Made by a program: the position numbers and the translations under genes | Notes under the pieces: model-generated | Told to the model about the DNA's origin: nothing | What the model saw: only the letters and a program-made list of their open reading frames with translations | Database searches by the model: none | NCBI RefSeq assembly: GCF_024170165.1 | Contig: NZ_JALJXP010000012.1 | Span: 62,001 to 126,000, forward strand | From: Pseudomonas nitroreducens | GTDB lineage: Bacteria > Pseudomonadota > Gammaproteobacteria > Pseudomonadales > Pseudomonadaceae | DNA: 64,000 nt | Reading direction: 5' to 3' | Part shown: positions 27,530 through 37,009 of the stretch, piece by piece | How the letters are laid out: every line of letters begins with the position of its first letter | Numbering within the stretch: the first letter of the stretch is position 1

Positions 27530-28384
27530 ATGACTGCAAAACTGATCGACGGCAAAGCGATCGCCGCCAGCCTCCGCCAGCAGATTGGCCAACGCGTCAA
27601 CGAACGCCGCCAGCAAGGACTGCGCATCCCCGGCCTGGCTGTGATCCTGGTCGGTAGCGACCCCGCCTCTCAGGTCTATGTCGCGCACAAGCGCAAGGAC
27701 TGTGAAGAGGTCGGCTTCCTCTCCCAGGCGTACGACCTCGCCGCCAGCACCACCCAGGACGAACTGCTGGCACTGATCGACCGCCTGAACGCCGACCCGG
27801 CCATCGACGGCATCCTCGTCCAACTCCCCCTCCCCGCCCACCTCGATGCCTCCCAGTTGCTGGAGCGCATCAGCCCGGACAAGGACGTGGATGGTTTCCA
27901 TCCCTTCAACATCGGCCGCCTGGCCCAGCGCATCCCGCTGCTGCGCCCCTGCACCCCGAAAGGCATCATGACCCTGCTGCAAAGCACCGGCGTCGACCTT
28001 TACGGCATGGACGCAGTGGTAGTCGGCGCATCGAACATCGTCGGCCGCCCCATGGCGCTGGAACTGCTGCTGGGCGGCTGCACCGTCACCGTGACCCACC
28101 GCTTCACCCGTGACCTGGCCGACCACGTACGCCGCGCCGACCTGGTGGTCGTCGCTGCCGGAAAGCCGGGCCTGGTCAAGGGCGAATGGATCAAGGAAGG
28201 CGCCATCGTCATCGACGTGGGCATCAACCGCCAGGCCGACGGCAAGCTGGTGGGCGACGTCGAGTATGAGGTTGCCGCCGAGCGCGCCAGCTGGATCACC
28301 CCGGTTCCGGGCGGCGTCGGCCCGATGACCCGCGCCTGCCTGCTGGAAAATACCCTGTACGCCGCCGAACACCTGCACCCCTGA
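27530..28384 (+). CDS. folD: Methylene-THF dehydrogenase / methenyl-THF cyclohydrolase
   Basis: A bifunctional one-carbon enzyme that interconverts 5,10-methylene-, methenyl- and 10-formyl-tetrahydrofolate with NADP. It has 284 residues. Signatures are [14 protein letters not shown] (catalytic Lys), [35 protein letters not shown] (NADP site) and [11 protein letters not shown]. The promoter should lie in 27418-27529, but I see no clear -35/-10 pair. It ends in a strong terminator and is convergent with cysS. Confidence 0.96.
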   Translation: MTAKLIDGKAIAASLRQQIGQRVNERRQQGLRIPGLAVILVGSDPASQVYVAHKRKDCEEVGFLSQAYDLAASTTQDELLALIDRLNADPAIDGILVQLPLPAHLDASQLLERISPDKDVDGFHPFNIGRLAQRIPLLRPCTPKGIMTLLQSTGVDLYGMDAVVVGASNIVGRPMALELLLGGCTVTVTHRFTRDLADHVRRADLVVVAAGKPGLVKGEWIKEGAIVIDVGINRQADGKLVGDVEYEVAAERASWITPVPGGVGPMTRACLLENTLYAAEHLHP

Positions 28385-28401
28385 CAGGTTTCGATGCGCA
28401 A

Positions 28402-28431
28402 GAAAAAGGCCGCTGATCAGCGGCCTTTTTC
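28402..28431 (+). terminator. Bidirectional terminator between folD and cysS
   Basis: GAAAAAGGCCGCTGA-TCAGCGGCCTTTTTC is a 30-bp perfect palindrome, 17 nt after the folD stop and 15 nt after the cysS stop on the other strand. It serves both convergent genes. Confidence 0.9.
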
Positions 28432-28446
28432 GTTTTCGGAGGACAG

Positions 28447-29835
28447 TTACTCGGCGAGGCGCCAGGTCGTGCCGCCCTTGCCGTCTTCCAGCACCACGCC
28501 CAGAGCGGTCAGCTCGTCGCGGATGCGGTCAGACTCGCCCCAGTTCTTCGCCGCGCGTGCGTCCAGGCGCGCCTGAATCAGCGCCTCGACCTGCGCCGCA
28601 TCGACCTTGCCAGCTGCGCCGGCCTGGAGGAACTCGTCGGCCTCCAGCTGCAGCACGCCCAGCAGAGCCCCCAGCTCACGCACGCGCGCCGCCAGTGCAG
28701 CCGCAGCCGCCGGATCGCTATCGCGCAGGCGGTTGACCTCGCGAACCATCTCGAACAGCACGGCAACCGCTTCCGGCGTACCGAAGTCGTCGTCCATCGC
28801 CGCACCGAAGCGCTCGACGAACTCCTCGCCACCCGCAGCAGCTACTTGCGGCAGGCCGCGCAGCGCGGTGTAGAACCGTTCCAGCGCGCCCTTGGCTTCC
28901 TTCAGGTTGTCTTCGGAGTAGTTGATCGGGCTGCGGTAGTGGCTGGAGACCAGCAGGAAGCGCACGACCTCCGGGTGGTACTTCTCCAGCACCTCGCGGA
29001 TGGTGAAGAAGTTACCCAGGGACTTGGACATCTTCTCGCCGTCCACGCGCACTGCGCCGGCGTGCATCCAGCTGGCCGCGTAGAGCTTGCCAGTGGCCGC
29101 TTCGCTCTGGGCGATCTCGTTCTCGTGGTGCGGGAACACCAGGTCCGGGCCGCCGCCGTGGATATCGAAGGTTTCGCCCAGGCAGCAGGTGGACATCACC
29201 GAGCACTCGATGTGCCAGCCCGGACGCCCGGCGCCCCAGGGCGACTCCCAGCTCGGCTCGCCCGGCTTGGCGCCCTTCCAGAGTACGAAGTCCAGCGGGT
29301 CTTCCTTGGATTCGTCGACCTCGATACGCGCACCGATGCGCACGTCCTCGATCTTCTTGCGCGACAGCTTGCCGTAGCCGGCGAACTTGCCGACCCGGTA
29401 GTAGACGTCGCCATTGCCCGGCGCGTAGGCGTAACCCTTGTCGATCAGGGTCTGGATCATCTCGTGCATGCCGGCGATGTGGCCGGTGGCGCGCGGCTCG
29501 ATGTCCGGACGCAGGACCGACAGGCGCGCCTCGTCTTCATGCATCGCGGCGATCATGCGGGCGGTCAGGTCCTCGAACGATTCACCGTTCTCCTGGGCGC
29601 GACGGATGATCTTGTCGTCGATGTCGGTGATGTTGCGCACATAGGTCAGGTCATAGCCGCGATGGCGCAACCAGCGGGCGATGACGTCGAACGCCACCAT
29701 CACGCGGGCATGGCCGATGTGGCAGAAGTCGTACACGGTCATGCCGCACACGTACATGCGCACCTGGTTGCCTACCAGCGGCTTGAAGCTGTCCTTGGTC
29801 TTGGACAGCGTGCTGTAGATCTGCAAGTCAGCCAT
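28447..29835 (-). CDS. cysS: Cysteinyl-tRNA synthetase
   Basis: A class I synthetase charging tRNA-Cys. It has 462 residues. The HIGH motif is in FCHIGHARV and KMSKS in [12 protein letters not shown]. Zinc-binding residues are visible in [19 protein letters not shown] and [10 protein letters not shown]. The C-terminal anticodon-binding domain is complete. It starts 3 nt after the glnS stop, so the two are an operon. Confidence 0.97.
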   Translation of the reverse strand: MADLQIYSTLSKTKDSFKPLVGNQVRMYVCGMTVYDFCHIGHARVMVAFDVIARWLRHRGYDLTYVRNITDIDDKIIRRAQENGESFEDLTARMIAAMHEDEARLSVLRPDIEPRATGHIAGMHEMIQTLIDKGYAYAPGNGDVYYRVGKFAGYGKLSRKKIEDVRIGARIEVDESKEDPLDFVLWKGAKPGEPSWESPWGAGRPGWHIECSVMSTCCLGETFDIHGGGPDLVFPHHENEIAQSEAATGKLYAASWMHAGAVRVDGEKMSKSLGNFFTIREVLEKYHPEVVRFLLVSSHYRSPINYSEDNLKEAKGALERFYTALRGLPQVAAAGGEEFVERFGAAMDDDFGTPEAVAVLFEMVREVNRLRDSDPAAAAALAARVRELGALLGVLQLEADEFLQAGAAGKVDAAQVEALIQARLDARAAKNWGESDRIRDELTALGVVLEDGKGGTTWRLAE

Positions 29836-29838
29836 CCG

Positions 29839-31521
29839 TTACTGCCCCCAGGAATCGCGCAGGGTCACGGTGCGGTTGAATACCAGGGCGTCGGCCCTGG
29901 AGTCCTTGGCGTCCGCGCAGAAGTAGCCCTCGCGCTCGAACTGGAAGCGATCCTCGGCAGTGGCGCTGGCCAGCGACGGCTCGGCGCGGCAACCCTTGAG
30001 CACCACGAGGGAGTCCGGGTTGATGTTGTCGAGGAAGCTGCCGCCTTCTTCGGATTTCTCCGGATTGGCGGAGCGGAACAGGCGGTCGTACAGGCGCACT
30101 TCGCACTCGACGCTCTCGGCAGCCGGCACCCAGTGGATCACGCCCTTGACCTTGCGCCCTTCCGGGTTCTTGCCCAGGGTGTTCTCGTCATAGCTGCAGC
30201 GCAGTTCGACGATGTTGCCGGCGGCATCCTTGATGGCTTCGTCGGCGCGGATCACGTAGCTGCCGCGCAGGCGCACTTCGCCGCCCGGAATCAGGCGCTT
30301 GTAGCCGGCCGGCGGGACTTCCTCGAAGTCGCTGGCGTCGATGTAGATCTCGCGACTGAACGGCAGCACGCGCACGCCCATGTCCTGCTTCGGATGGCGC
30401 GGCAGTTCGAGGTTCTCGACCTGGCCTGCCGGGTAATTGGTGATGACCACTTTCAGCGGCTTGAGCACGCACATGGCGCGACCGGCGTTGGCATCGAGGT
30501 CGTCGCGGATGGCGAATTCCAGCATGCCGATATCCACCACGCCGCCGGCGCGGTTCACGCCGATCATGTCGCAGAAGGCACGGATCGACGCCGGGGTGTA
30601 GCCGCGGCGGCGGTAGCCGGACAGGGTCGACATGCGCGGGTCGTCCCAGCCATGCACGTGGTTTTCATCGACCAGTTGCTTGAGCTTGCGCTTGCTGGTG
30701 ATGGTGTAGTTCAGGTTCAGGCGCGCGAATTCGTACTGGCGCGGCTGAGCCGGGACCGGCAGGTTGGCCAGGAACCACTCGTACAGCGGGCGGTGATCCT
30801 CGAACTCCAGGGTGCAGATGGAGTGGGTGATGCCCTCGATGGCGTCCGACTGACCGTGGGTGAAGTCGTAGCTGGGGTAGATGCACCACTTGTCGCCGGT
30901 CTGGTGGTGATGGGCGTGGCGGATGCGGTAGAGGATCGGGTCGCGCAGGTTGATGTTCGGCGAGGCCATGTCGATCTTCGCACGTAGCGAGCGGGCGCCG
31001 TCCGGGAACTCGCCGGCCTTCATGCGGGCGAACAGGTCCAGGTTCTCTTCCACCGAACGCTCGCGGAACGGGCTGTTCTTGCCCGGCTCGGTCAGCGAGC
31101 CACGGTAGGCGCGCATTTCCTCGGCATTCAGGTCGCAGACGAAGGCCTTGCCGGCCTTGATCAGGTCCACCGCCCAGTCGTGCAGCTGGTCGAAGTAGTT
31201 GGAGGCATAGCGCACCTGGCCGGCCCAGTCGAAGCCCAGCCACTTCACATCGGCCTCGATGGCGTCGATGTACTCCTGGTCTTCCTTCGCCGGGTTGGTG
31301 TCGTCGAAGCGCAGGTGGCAGTCACCGCCGAACTCCTTGGCCAGGCCGAAGTTCAGACAGATGGACTTGGCGTGACCGATATGCAGGTAGCCGTTGGGCT
31401 CCGGCGGGAAGCGAGTGACGATCTTCTGGTGCTTGCCACTTTCCAGGTCGGCCGCAACGATCGGGCGCAGGAAGTTGGCGGCAACAGTGGCTTCTTTCGT
31501 ATCGGCGGTAGGCTTGCTCAT
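29839..31521 (-). CDS. glnS: Glutaminyl-tRNA synthetase
   Basis: A class I synthetase charging tRNA-Gln. It has 560 residues. The HIGH motif is in [15 protein letters not shown] and the KMSKS-equivalent is TSKRKLKQL. Two C-terminal beta-barrel anticodon-binding domains follow. I chose the ATG at 31521 ([11 protein letters not shown]), which has AAGGA 5 nt upstream; an ATG five codons earlier lacks a Shine-Dalgarno. It is the first gene of glnS-cysS and diverges from ppiB across 121 nt that contain an inverted repeat. Confidence 0.97.
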   Translation of the reverse strand: MSKPTADTKEATVAANFLRPIVAADLESGKHQKIVTRFPPEPNGYLHIGHAKSICLNFGLAKEFGGDCHLRFDDTNPAKEDQEYIDAIEADVKWLGFDWAGQVRYASNYFDQLHDWAVDLIKAGKAFVCDLNAEEMRAYRGSLTEPGKNSPFRERSVEENLDLFARMKAGEFPDGARSLRAKIDMASPNINLRDPILYRIRHAHHHQTGDKWCIYPSYDFTHGQSDAIEGITHSICTLEFEDHRPLYEWFLANLPVPAQPRQYEFARLNLNYTITSKRKLKQLVDENHVHGWDDPRMSTLSGYRRRGYTPASIRAFCDMIGVNRAGGVVDIGMLEFAIRDDLDANAGRAMCVLKPLKVVITNYPAGQVENLELPRHPKQDMGVRVLPFSREIYIDASDFEEVPPAGYKRLIPGGEVRLRGSYVIRADEAIKDAAGNIVELRCSYDENTLGKNPEGRKVKGVIHWVPAAESVECEVRLYDRLFRSANPEKSEEGGSFLDNINPDSLVVLKGCRAEPSLASATAEDRFQFEREGYFCADAKDSRADALVFNRTVTLRDSWGQ

Positions 31522-31591
31522 GGTGTCCTTGATCATGCTGGTGTTCGGCCAGGGTAGGCCAGCCAAACCAAAGCGCTTATCATAGCCGAAG

Positions 31592-31609
31592 CTGTCAACC
31601 CCCTGACAG
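31592..31609. promoter_or_regulatory. Inverted repeat between glnS and ppiB
   Basis: CTGTCA and TGACAG flank a 6-nt spacer in the middle of the 121-nt divergent region. TTGACA on the minus strand overlaps one arm, so a bound protein could block a glnS promoter. The regulator is unknown. Confidence 0.35.
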
Positions 31610-31642
31610 GCCTTCTATTTCTACAAAGAGCGGAAATCCCTG

Positions 31643-32149
31643 ATGTCTACCACCGTCAAACTGCAGACCAACTTCGGCGATATCACCCTTGAACTGTTCG
31701 ACGACAAGGCGCCGGAAACCGTGGCCAACTTCAAGGAGTACGTGAAGGCCGGCCACTACGACAACACCGTGTTCCACCGCGTGATCAACAACTTCATGAT
31801 CCAGGGCGGCGGTTTCGAGCCGGGCATGAAGCAGAAGTCCACCCGCAAGTCGATCAAGAACGAAGCCAACAACGGCGTCGGCAACAAGGTCGGCACCGTC
31901 GCCATGGCCCGCACCATGGAGCCGCACTCGGCCAGCGCGCAGTTCTTCATCAACGTCGCCGACAACGATTTCCTCAACCACAGCGCGCCGACCGTACAGG
32001 GCTGGGGCTACTGCGTGTTCGGTGAAGTGAAGGACGGCATGGACGTGGTCAACAAGATCAAGACCGTCGCCACCACCATGCGCTCCGGCCACCAGGACGT
32101 ACCGGCCGACGACGTGATCATCGAGAAAGCAGAAGTCATCGGCGAGTGA
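31643..32149 (+). CDS. ppiB: Cytoplasmic peptidyl-prolyl cis-trans isomerase B (cyclophilin)
   Basis: It accelerates proline isomerisation in folding proteins. It has 168 residues without a signal peptide, so it is the cytoplasmic form. Cyclophilin signatures include [15 protein letters not shown] (catalytic Arg), [20 protein letters not shown] and WGYCVFGEV. lpxH starts 4 nt after its stop, so the two are co-transcribed, an order seen in other Pseudomonas. Confidence 0.96.
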   Translation: MSTTVKLQTNFGDITLELFDDKAPETVANFKEYVKAGHYDNTVFHRVINNFMIQGGGFEPGMKQKSTRKSIKNEANNGVGNKVGTVAMARTMEPHSASAQFFINVADNDFLNHSAPTVQGWGYCVFGEVKDGMDVVNKIKTVATTMRSGHQDVPADDVIIEKAEVIGE

Positions 32150-32153
32150 GTCG

Positions 32154-32876
32154 ATGAGCGTCCTGTTCATCTCGGACCTGCATCTCGAAGCGGAACGCCC
32201 GGACATTACCCGGGCGTTCTTGCATTTCCTCGCCACCCGCGCCCGCACGGCGCAGGCGCTGTACATCCTCGGTGACTTCTTCGAAGCCTGGATCGGCGAC
32301 GACGGCATGGACGAGTTCCAGCACTCCATCGCCCGCGCACTGCGCGAATTGTCCGACCGCGGCACACGCATCTACCTGATGCACGGCAACCGCGACTTCC
32401 TCATCGGCCGGGCCTTCTGCCGCGAAGCCGGCTGCACCCTGCTGCGCGACCCGAGCCTGATCGACCTGGACGGTGAGAAGATCCTGCTGATGCATGGCGA
32501 CAGCCTGTGCACCCTCGACGTGGCGTACATGAAGCTGCGCCGCTGGCTGCGCAACCCGCTGAGCCTGTTCATCCTGCGCAACCTGCCGCTGCCGACCCGC
32601 CATAAACTGGCGCGCAAGCTGCGCAAGGAAAGCCGCGCGCAAACACGGATGAAGGCCAGCGAGATCGTCGACGTCACCCCGGCAGAAGTCGAGAAGATCA
32701 TGCGCGCCAAGGGCGTGCGCATCCTGATCCACGGCCACACCCACCGCCCCGCCGTCCACGAACTGGATATCGACGGCCGCCCCGCGCGGCGCATAGTGCT
32801 CGGCGACTGGGACCGCCAGGGCTGGGCCCTGGAGGCCGACGAACTGGGCCTGCGGCAGGCGTCTTTCCCCCTGTGA
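32154..32876 (+). CDS. lpxH: UDP-2,3-diacylglucosamine diphosphatase
   Basis: It cleaves UDP-2,3-diacylglucosamine to lipid X and UMP in lipid A synthesis; peripheral on the inner membrane. It has 240 residues. The metallophosphoesterase motifs are in order: [41 protein letters not shown] and HGHTHRP. All metal ligands are present. It lies 4 nt after ppiB. Confidence 0.96.
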   Translation: MSVLFISDLHLEAERPDITRAFLHFLATRARTAQALYILGDFFEAWIGDDGMDEFQHSIARALRELSDRGTRIYLMHGNRDFLIGRAFCREAGCTLLRDPSLIDLDGEKILLMHGDSLCTLDVAYMKLRRWLRNPLSLFILRNLPLPTRHKLARKLRKESRAQTRMKASEIVDVTPAEVEKIMRAKGVRILIHGHTHRPAVHELDIDGRPARRIVLGDWDRQGWALEADELGLRQASFPL

Positions 32877-32999
32877 CGCTCCGGGCCACCGCAATGGTGG
32901 CCTTCTGGCGTTAACCCACCCGCACCGCCAGACATTTCTCCTTGACCGGCACCAACCGCCTTGCGCAGCATTCGCGGTTTGCCCAATCAAGGAAGAAAC

Positions 33000-34328
33000 A
33001 TGTTCAGCAAGGGAAATCTCATCAAGTTCGGCGCCCTGCCCCTGGCGCTGGTCGCCGCCGCCTTCATCCTGTTCAACGGCATCTTCTTCTATAACGAAGC
33101 CGGCTACATGACCCACGTGCGGACTATCTTCGGCGACGAGAAGATCGTCGACGACGTCGGCTACGCCACCAAGTGGTTCGGCCGCGCCACTACCTGGAAG
33201 AAGGCCATCAGCGTGCAGTCCGTGCTGGTCATGGATGAGAACGACAACAACCCGGACAACGACGCTCTGGGCGCCACCATAGAAGCCTTCCCCATCGTGT
33301 TCCTCGGCAACGTCGACGCCAAGGTCGAGTCCTCGGCACGCTTCCGCCTGCCCGGCGGCGACCAGTTCCTGAAGATGGCCCAGGAGTACCGCAACCCGGA
33401 CAACTTCATCCGCACCGCGCTGGTCCCGGCGATCAAGGAAACCCTCCAGGCCACCGCCTCGCTGATGACCGCCGATGACTACTACGCCGGCGCCCGCAGC
33501 GAGTTCGCCGCGGAGTTCGAGAACCAGCTCAACGACGGCCTGTACCTGATCAAGCGCAAGGAAGTCCGCGGCCCGCGTGGCGCCGTCCCGCACCAGACCG
33601 CCATCCTGCAGGCCGGCACCGAACAGGGCAGCTTCGGCGACAACAACGCCAGCCAGTTCGTCACCGAGAAGGTCATCGACGCCAAGGGCCTGCCGGTGCG
33701 CAAGCAGCAGCAGTTCCGCAAGTTCGGCGTGGAAGTGGTGGAGGCGCGCATCACCAACGTCGACCCGAATCCGCAGTACAAGCAGCGCATGGTCAAGGTG
33801 CAGCAGGCGCTGGCCGAACTGGCCGTGGCCCGCCAGAACCGCCTGAAGGAAGAGGAAGAGAAGCTGCTGGTCACCGCCCGCGGCGAGAAGGAGGTGGAAG
33901 CCAAGCGCCAGGAAACCCTGCGCGACCAGATCGAGCGCACCACCCAGGCGGAAACCGAGAAGCAGCTGGCGGTGATCAACGCCGAGCGCGAGAAGCAGCG
34001 CGCCGAGATCGAGAAGCAGACCGCCGAACTGCTGCGCGACAAGGCCACTGTCACCGCGCAGGCCACCAAGATCACCGCCGACGCCGATGCCTATGCCCGC
34101 GAAGCGGTGATCAAGGCGGACGGCGCGCTGCAGCCCAAGCTCGACGCACTGATCGCCATCAACAAGGTCTGGGCCGAAGCCGCCGCCCAGGCGCCCGTTC
34201 CCAGCGTCATGATGGCCGGCGGACAGAACAGCGCCAGCAGCCGTCAGGACGAGATCGGCCAGCTGATGGGGGTACTGGCGACCAAGGCCGCGCGCGACCT
34301 GGCGCTGGACCTGAAGGTGAAGGACTGA
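33000..34328 (+). CDS. SPFH/stomatin-family membrane protein, function unknown
   Basis: A 442-residue protein with one N-terminal membrane helix (about 12-31, LPLALVAAAFILFNGIFFY). Next is an SPFH-like domain (about 40-270) ending VEVVEARITNVDPNP. A long charged coiled coil (about 275-385, rich in K/E/R/Q) and an alanine/glycine-containing tail follow. This layout fits oligomeric prohibitin/stomatin-like membrane scaffolds. I do not recognise a named gene and would not assign a client. I chose the ATG at 33000 (MFSKGNLIKFGALP), with AAGGAAG upstream; a longer in-frame start adds non-hydrophobic sequence. It is separated from lpxH by 123 nt and followed by a terminator. Confidence 0.88.
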   Translation: MFSKGNLIKFGALPLALVAAAFILFNGIFFYNEAGYMTHVRTIFGDEKIVDDVGYATKWFGRATTWKKAISVQSVLVMDENDNNPDNDALGATIEAFPIVFLGNVDAKVESSARFRLPGGDQFLKMAQEYRNPDNFIRTALVPAIKETLQATASLMTADDYYAGARSEFAAEFENQLNDGLYLIKRKEVRGPRGAVPHQTAILQAGTEQGSFGDNNASQFVTEKVIDAKGLPVRKQQQFRKFGVEVVEARITNVDPNPQYKQRMVKVQQALAELAVARQNRLKEEEEKLLVTARGEKEVEAKRQETLRDQIERTTQAETEKQLAVINAEREKQRAEIEKQTAELLRDKATVTAQATKITADADAYAREAVIKADGALQPKLDALIAINKVWAEAAAQAPVPSVMMAGGQNSASSRQDEIGQLMGVLATKAARDLALDLKVKD

Positions 34329-34350
34329 GCCCCACCAGAAGCGACAAAGA

Positions 34351-34377
34351 AAAAGCGCCCATCAGGGCGCTTTTTTC
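34351..34377 (+). terminator. Terminator after the SPFH gene
   Basis: AAAAAGCGCCC and GGGCGCTTTTT form 11-bp arms around an ATCA loop with six T. It lies in the gap between the convergent SPFH gene and miaE and may serve both. Confidence 0.88.
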
Positions 34378-34392
34378 ATTTCGGCGGACGAC

Positions 34393-35004
34393 TCAGGCCG
34401 CCTGCTCCACCGGCACACCGCTGTGGAAACGGAACTCGCTGTCCGGCGACTGGATCAGGCCGGCCTCCACTTCGCGGATTTCGGCCACACGGCGGTCGAT
34501 ATCAGCGTCATCGCCATAACGGCGCGCGAGGCTCAGGTAGCCCTGGAAGTGCCGCGCCTCGGACTTCAGCAGCGAGCCGTAGAACTTGGCGAGGTCGGCG
34601 TCCAGGTGATCCACCAGCGCGGCGAAACGCTCGCAGCTGCGGCACTCGATGAAGGCGCCGACGATCAGGGTATCCACCAGCTTCTGCGGCTCATGGTTGC
34701 GCACCACGGTACGCAGGCTGGAGGCGTAGCGGCCGGCAGAGATCGGCCGCAAGGCAATGCCGCGCTTCTTCATGATCGCCAGCACCTGCTCGTGGTGGCG
34801 CAGCTCCTCGCGCGCCAGGCGCGACATGAAGTTCACCAGCTCCTCGTGGGCGCTGTACTTGGCGATCAGGGCCAGGGCCGTGCTGGCGGCCTTGAACTCG
34901 TTGTTCTTGTGGTCGATCAGCATCACCGCCTGATCCCGCAGCGCGGCTTCCACCCACGCGTCCGGCGTGGCACAACCGAGGAATTCCCTGATTTCAGACA
35001 ACAT
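34393..35004 (-). CDS. miaE: tRNA-(ms2io6A)-hydroxylase
   Basis: A non-haem diiron hydroxylase acting on the 2-methylthio-N6-isopentenyl adenosine at tRNA position 37. It has 203 residues. It is a four-helix ferritin-like fold with the paired iron ligands in REELRHHEQV and SEARHFQGYL and additional glutamates in FIECRSCERF. I chose the ATG at 35004 (MLSEIREFLGCATPDAWVEA), with GGAGAA 6 nt upstream; the longer in-frame version is not conserved. It diverges from the universal stress gene across 206 nt. Confidence 0.92.
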   Translation of the reverse strand: MLSEIREFLGCATPDAWVEAALRDQAVMLIDHKNNEFKAASTALALIAKYSAHEELVNFMSRLAREELRHHEQVLAIMKKRGIALRPISAGRYASSLRTVVRNHEPQKLVDTLIVGAFIECRSCERFAALVDHLDADLAKFYGSLLKSEARHFQGYLSLARRYGDDADIDRRVAEIREVEAGLIQSPDSEFRFHSGVPVEQAA

Positions 35005-35130
35005 GCTGTTTCTCCAACCCGCAGACCGCCGCGCGGCCGCGCAAACGCTTGGCGCACCGGCGCGCAACTGGCCGGTGCCATAAAGGCGGAGCATTATACG
35101 AATGCCACCGCGCGGAACCAGCTTCCGGCG

Positions 35131-35144
35131 TTGATATGCCTCAA
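35131..35144 (+). promoter_or_regulatory. Candidate ANR/FNR box upstream of the universal stress gene
   Basis: TTGATATGCCTCAA matches the ANR/FNR consensus TTGAT-N4-ATCAA at nine of ten specified positions. It is centred about 73 nt before the start codon. Class II activation would place the transcription start near 35179. Universal stress genes of this type are induced by oxygen limitation through ANR in P. aeruginosa (established knowledge). Confidence 0.7.
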
Positions 35145-35210
35145 CGTCATGAACGAGATATCCCGACTACAGTTGTTCCACATAAACAACGCGCACGAAG
35201 GGAGACGATC

Positions 35211-36074
35211 ATGCAAGCCATCCGTAGCATCCTCGTAGTCGTGGACCCGGACCAGCCGGAAGGTCTCGCACTGAAACGGGCCCGCCTGATCGCCAGCGTG
35301 ACCCAGTCGCACCTGCACCTGCTGGCCTGCGAGCGGCGCGCCGACTACAGCGCCAAGCTCGAGGAAGTCGCCGAGGTGCTGCGCCAGGAGGGTTTCAGCG
35401 CTTCCAGCCGCCAGGCCTGGAAGGACAACCTGCACCAGACCATCATCGCCGAGCAGCAGGCCGAAGGCTGCGGGCTGGTGATCAAGCAGCACAGCCCGGA
35501 CAACCCGTTGAAGAAGGCCCTGCTCACCCCGGACGACTGGAAGCTGCTGCGCTTCTGCCCTGCCCCGGTACTGCTGGTGAAGACCAGCCTGCCCTGGGCC
35601 GGACGCAACATCCTCGCCGCCGTGGACGTGGGCAACAACGATATCGAGCACCGTACCCTGCACGCCGGGATCGTCAGCCACGCCTACGACATCGCCGGCC
35701 TTGCCCATGGCCAGCTGCACGTCATCAGCGCACACCCCTCGCCCATGCTCTCGGCGGCCGACCCGACCTTCCAGCTCAGCGAGACCATCGAGGCCAAGTA
35801 CCGCGAGGCGTGCAAGGCGTTCCAGGCCGAATACGGTGTGGATGACCAGCACCTGCACATCGAGGAAGGCCCGGCGGACGTGCTGATCCCCCGCGCGGCG
35901 CATAATCTGGACGCCGCGGTGACGGTAATCGGCAGCGTGGCGCGCACCGGGTTCGCTGGCGCGCTGATCGGCAACACCGCCGAAGTGGTGCTGGATACCC
36001 TGGAAAGCGACATCCTGGTGCTCAAGCCGGACGACATCATCGCCCATCTGGAAGAGATCGCCGCCAAGCCTTGA
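35211..36074 (+). CDS. Universal stress protein, tandem UspA domains (UspE/UspL-like)
   Basis: A 287-residue cytosolic protein made of two UspA folds (about 4-135 and 138-280). The second carries the nucleotide-binding loop pattern GSVARTGFAGALIGNTAE; the first lacks it. The start MQAIRSILVVVDPDQPEG has GGGAG upstream. The gene order next to acnB and an ANR box suggest it corresponds to the P. aeruginosa anaerobic-survival Usp in this location (uspL in my recollection). A REP fragment and a terminator follow. Confidence 0.9.
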   Translation: MQAIRSILVVVDPDQPEGLALKRARLIASVTQSHLHLLACERRADYSAKLEEVAEVLRQEGFSASSRQAWKDNLHQTIIAEQQAEGCGLVIKQHSPDNPLKKALLTPDDWKLLRFCPAPVLLVKTSLPWAGRNILAAVDVGNNDIEHRTLHAGIVSHAYDIAGLAHGQLHVISAHPSPMLSAADPTFQLSETIEAKYREACKAFQAEYGVDDQHLHIEEGPADVLIPRAAHNLDAAVTVIGSVARTGFAGALIGNTAEVVLDTLESDILVLKPDDIIAHLEEIAAKP

Positions 36075-36086
36075 CGGGCGCGGATT

Positions 36087-36102
36087 GAAGCTCGCTCCTA
36101 CA
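36087..36102. repeat. REP fragment
   Basis: GAAGCTCGCTCCTACA is one arm of the same GTAGGAGCGAGC-type extragenic repeat seen complete at 44804-44881. The other arm is missing, so it looks like a degraded copy. Confidence 0.5.
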
Positions 36103-36107
36103 AAAGC

Positions 36108-36134
36108 AGAAAGCCGCCCATCGGGCGGCTTTCT
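36108..36134 (+). terminator. Terminator after the universal stress gene
   Basis: AGAAAGCCGCCC and GGGCGGCTTTCT form 12-bp arms around an ATC loop followed by TATT. The DUF1289 gene converges from the other side, 17 nt away. Confidence 0.8.
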
Positions 36135-36150
36135 TATTGTGCGGCGGCTA

Positions 36151-36627
36151 TCAGACCCGCGACTCCAGCGCCTCAGCCAGGAAGCTCGGTGCGATGTACC
36201 GCTCGTAATGCGCCTCGGAGAGGATGAAGAACTCCTTGTCGATGGCATCGCGCAGGTCCGGCAACGGCCAGCCACGGAACTCCGGCAACAGCGCCAGGCC
36301 GTAGGCTTCCACCTGGTTGATCATTCGCGAGCCGCGGGCGATCAGCTGGTAGGCCCAGCAATAGGGCGACTGCTCGGGCACGAAGCGGATCTGCCGCTGC
36401 TCCAGCTGGCTGCGCAGCAGAGACGCATCGAAGACCTCCAGCTTGGCCATCATCACCTGCGTCAGCAGGATCTCCAGGCGGCTCAGCACCGCCCGCTTCT
36501 CCTCGTCGCCGTAGCGGTTCCAGTTCACCACTTCGTGGTGGAAGCGCTTGCAGCCACGGCAGACCAGGTCGCCATAGACCGTCGAGCAGAGCCCGACACA
36601 GGGGGTTTTGATGCGTTGCGAAGACAT
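36151..36627 (-). CDS. DUF1289 domain protein
   Basis: A 158-residue protein. The N-terminal DUF1289 segment has four cysteines in TPCVGLCSTVYGDLVCRGCK followed by RFHHEVVNWN, a likely metal-binding knuckle. The remainder is a helical, tryptophan-containing domain that I do not recognise. I chose the ATG at 36627 (MSSQRIKTPCVGLCS); upstream in-frame codons add unconserved sequence. It diverges from acnB across 382 nt. The function of this family is not known to me. Confidence 0.88.
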   Translation of the reverse strand: MSSQRIKTPCVGLCSTVYGDLVCRGCKRFHHEVVNWNRYGDEEKRAVLSRLEILLTQVMMAKLEVFDASLLRSQLEQRQIRFVPEQSPYCWAYQLIARGSRMINQVEAYGLALLPEFRGWPLPDLRDAIDKEFFILSEAHYERYIAPSFLAEALESRV

Positions 36628-36707
36628 GGCTGAACAGATAGCTGGCAAAGCGGGCATGTTAGCCCTTTGTCTAGGCAAGATCACCCTCGGGCGCCACGCA
36701 AATCGGC
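36628..36707. other. Intergenic between the DUF1289 gene and the acnB promoter
   Basis: This 80-nt stretch must hold the DUF1289 promoter on the minus strand. I see no strong hairpin or clear -35/-10 pair in it. Confidence 0.35.
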
Positions 36708-36736
36708 TTACCAAGCCCCATTAATTCCATTAGAAT
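36708..36736 (+). promoter_or_regulatory. Sigma-70 promoter for acnB
   Basis: TTACCA (36708-36713), a 17-nt spacer and TAGAAT (36731-36736). The predicted start near 36743 gives a 267-nt untranslated leader before the acnB GTG. Confidence 0.6.
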
Positions 36737-36766
36737 GGCTGCGCCTTTTTGGCGTCATTGTCCGAA

Positions 36767-36891
36767 AGAAGCTGTTTTCAAAGCGTCACGAAGCACAGAT
36801 TCCGGCAGCCGCGCGGTCTGGGCGCCTCCCTCAAGCGCCCATTCCCATCAGTCCCAGGCCACCCCGGCGTAAAACTTTGAAAACAGCTTCT
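36767..36891 (+). repeat. 17-bp perfect inverted repeat in the acnB leader
   Basis: AGAAGCTGTTTTCAAAG (36767-36783) and CTTTGAAAACAGCTTCT (36875-36891) are exact complements separated by 91 nt. In the predicted acnB leader RNA they would close a long stem over a 91-nt domain. A further hairpin (GTGGA/TCCAC near 36923-36939) lies between this stem and the start codon. Confidence 0.8.
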
Positions 36892-37009
36892 GCCCGGAGA
36901 TCGCCGGTGCCGTCGTAGGTCAGTGGATTACCGTCCACCATGCCTGACGAATGGATCGGAGAGGTCTCCTGGATACGCGTCCTCCGGGACCACTGATGAG
37001 GGAAATACT

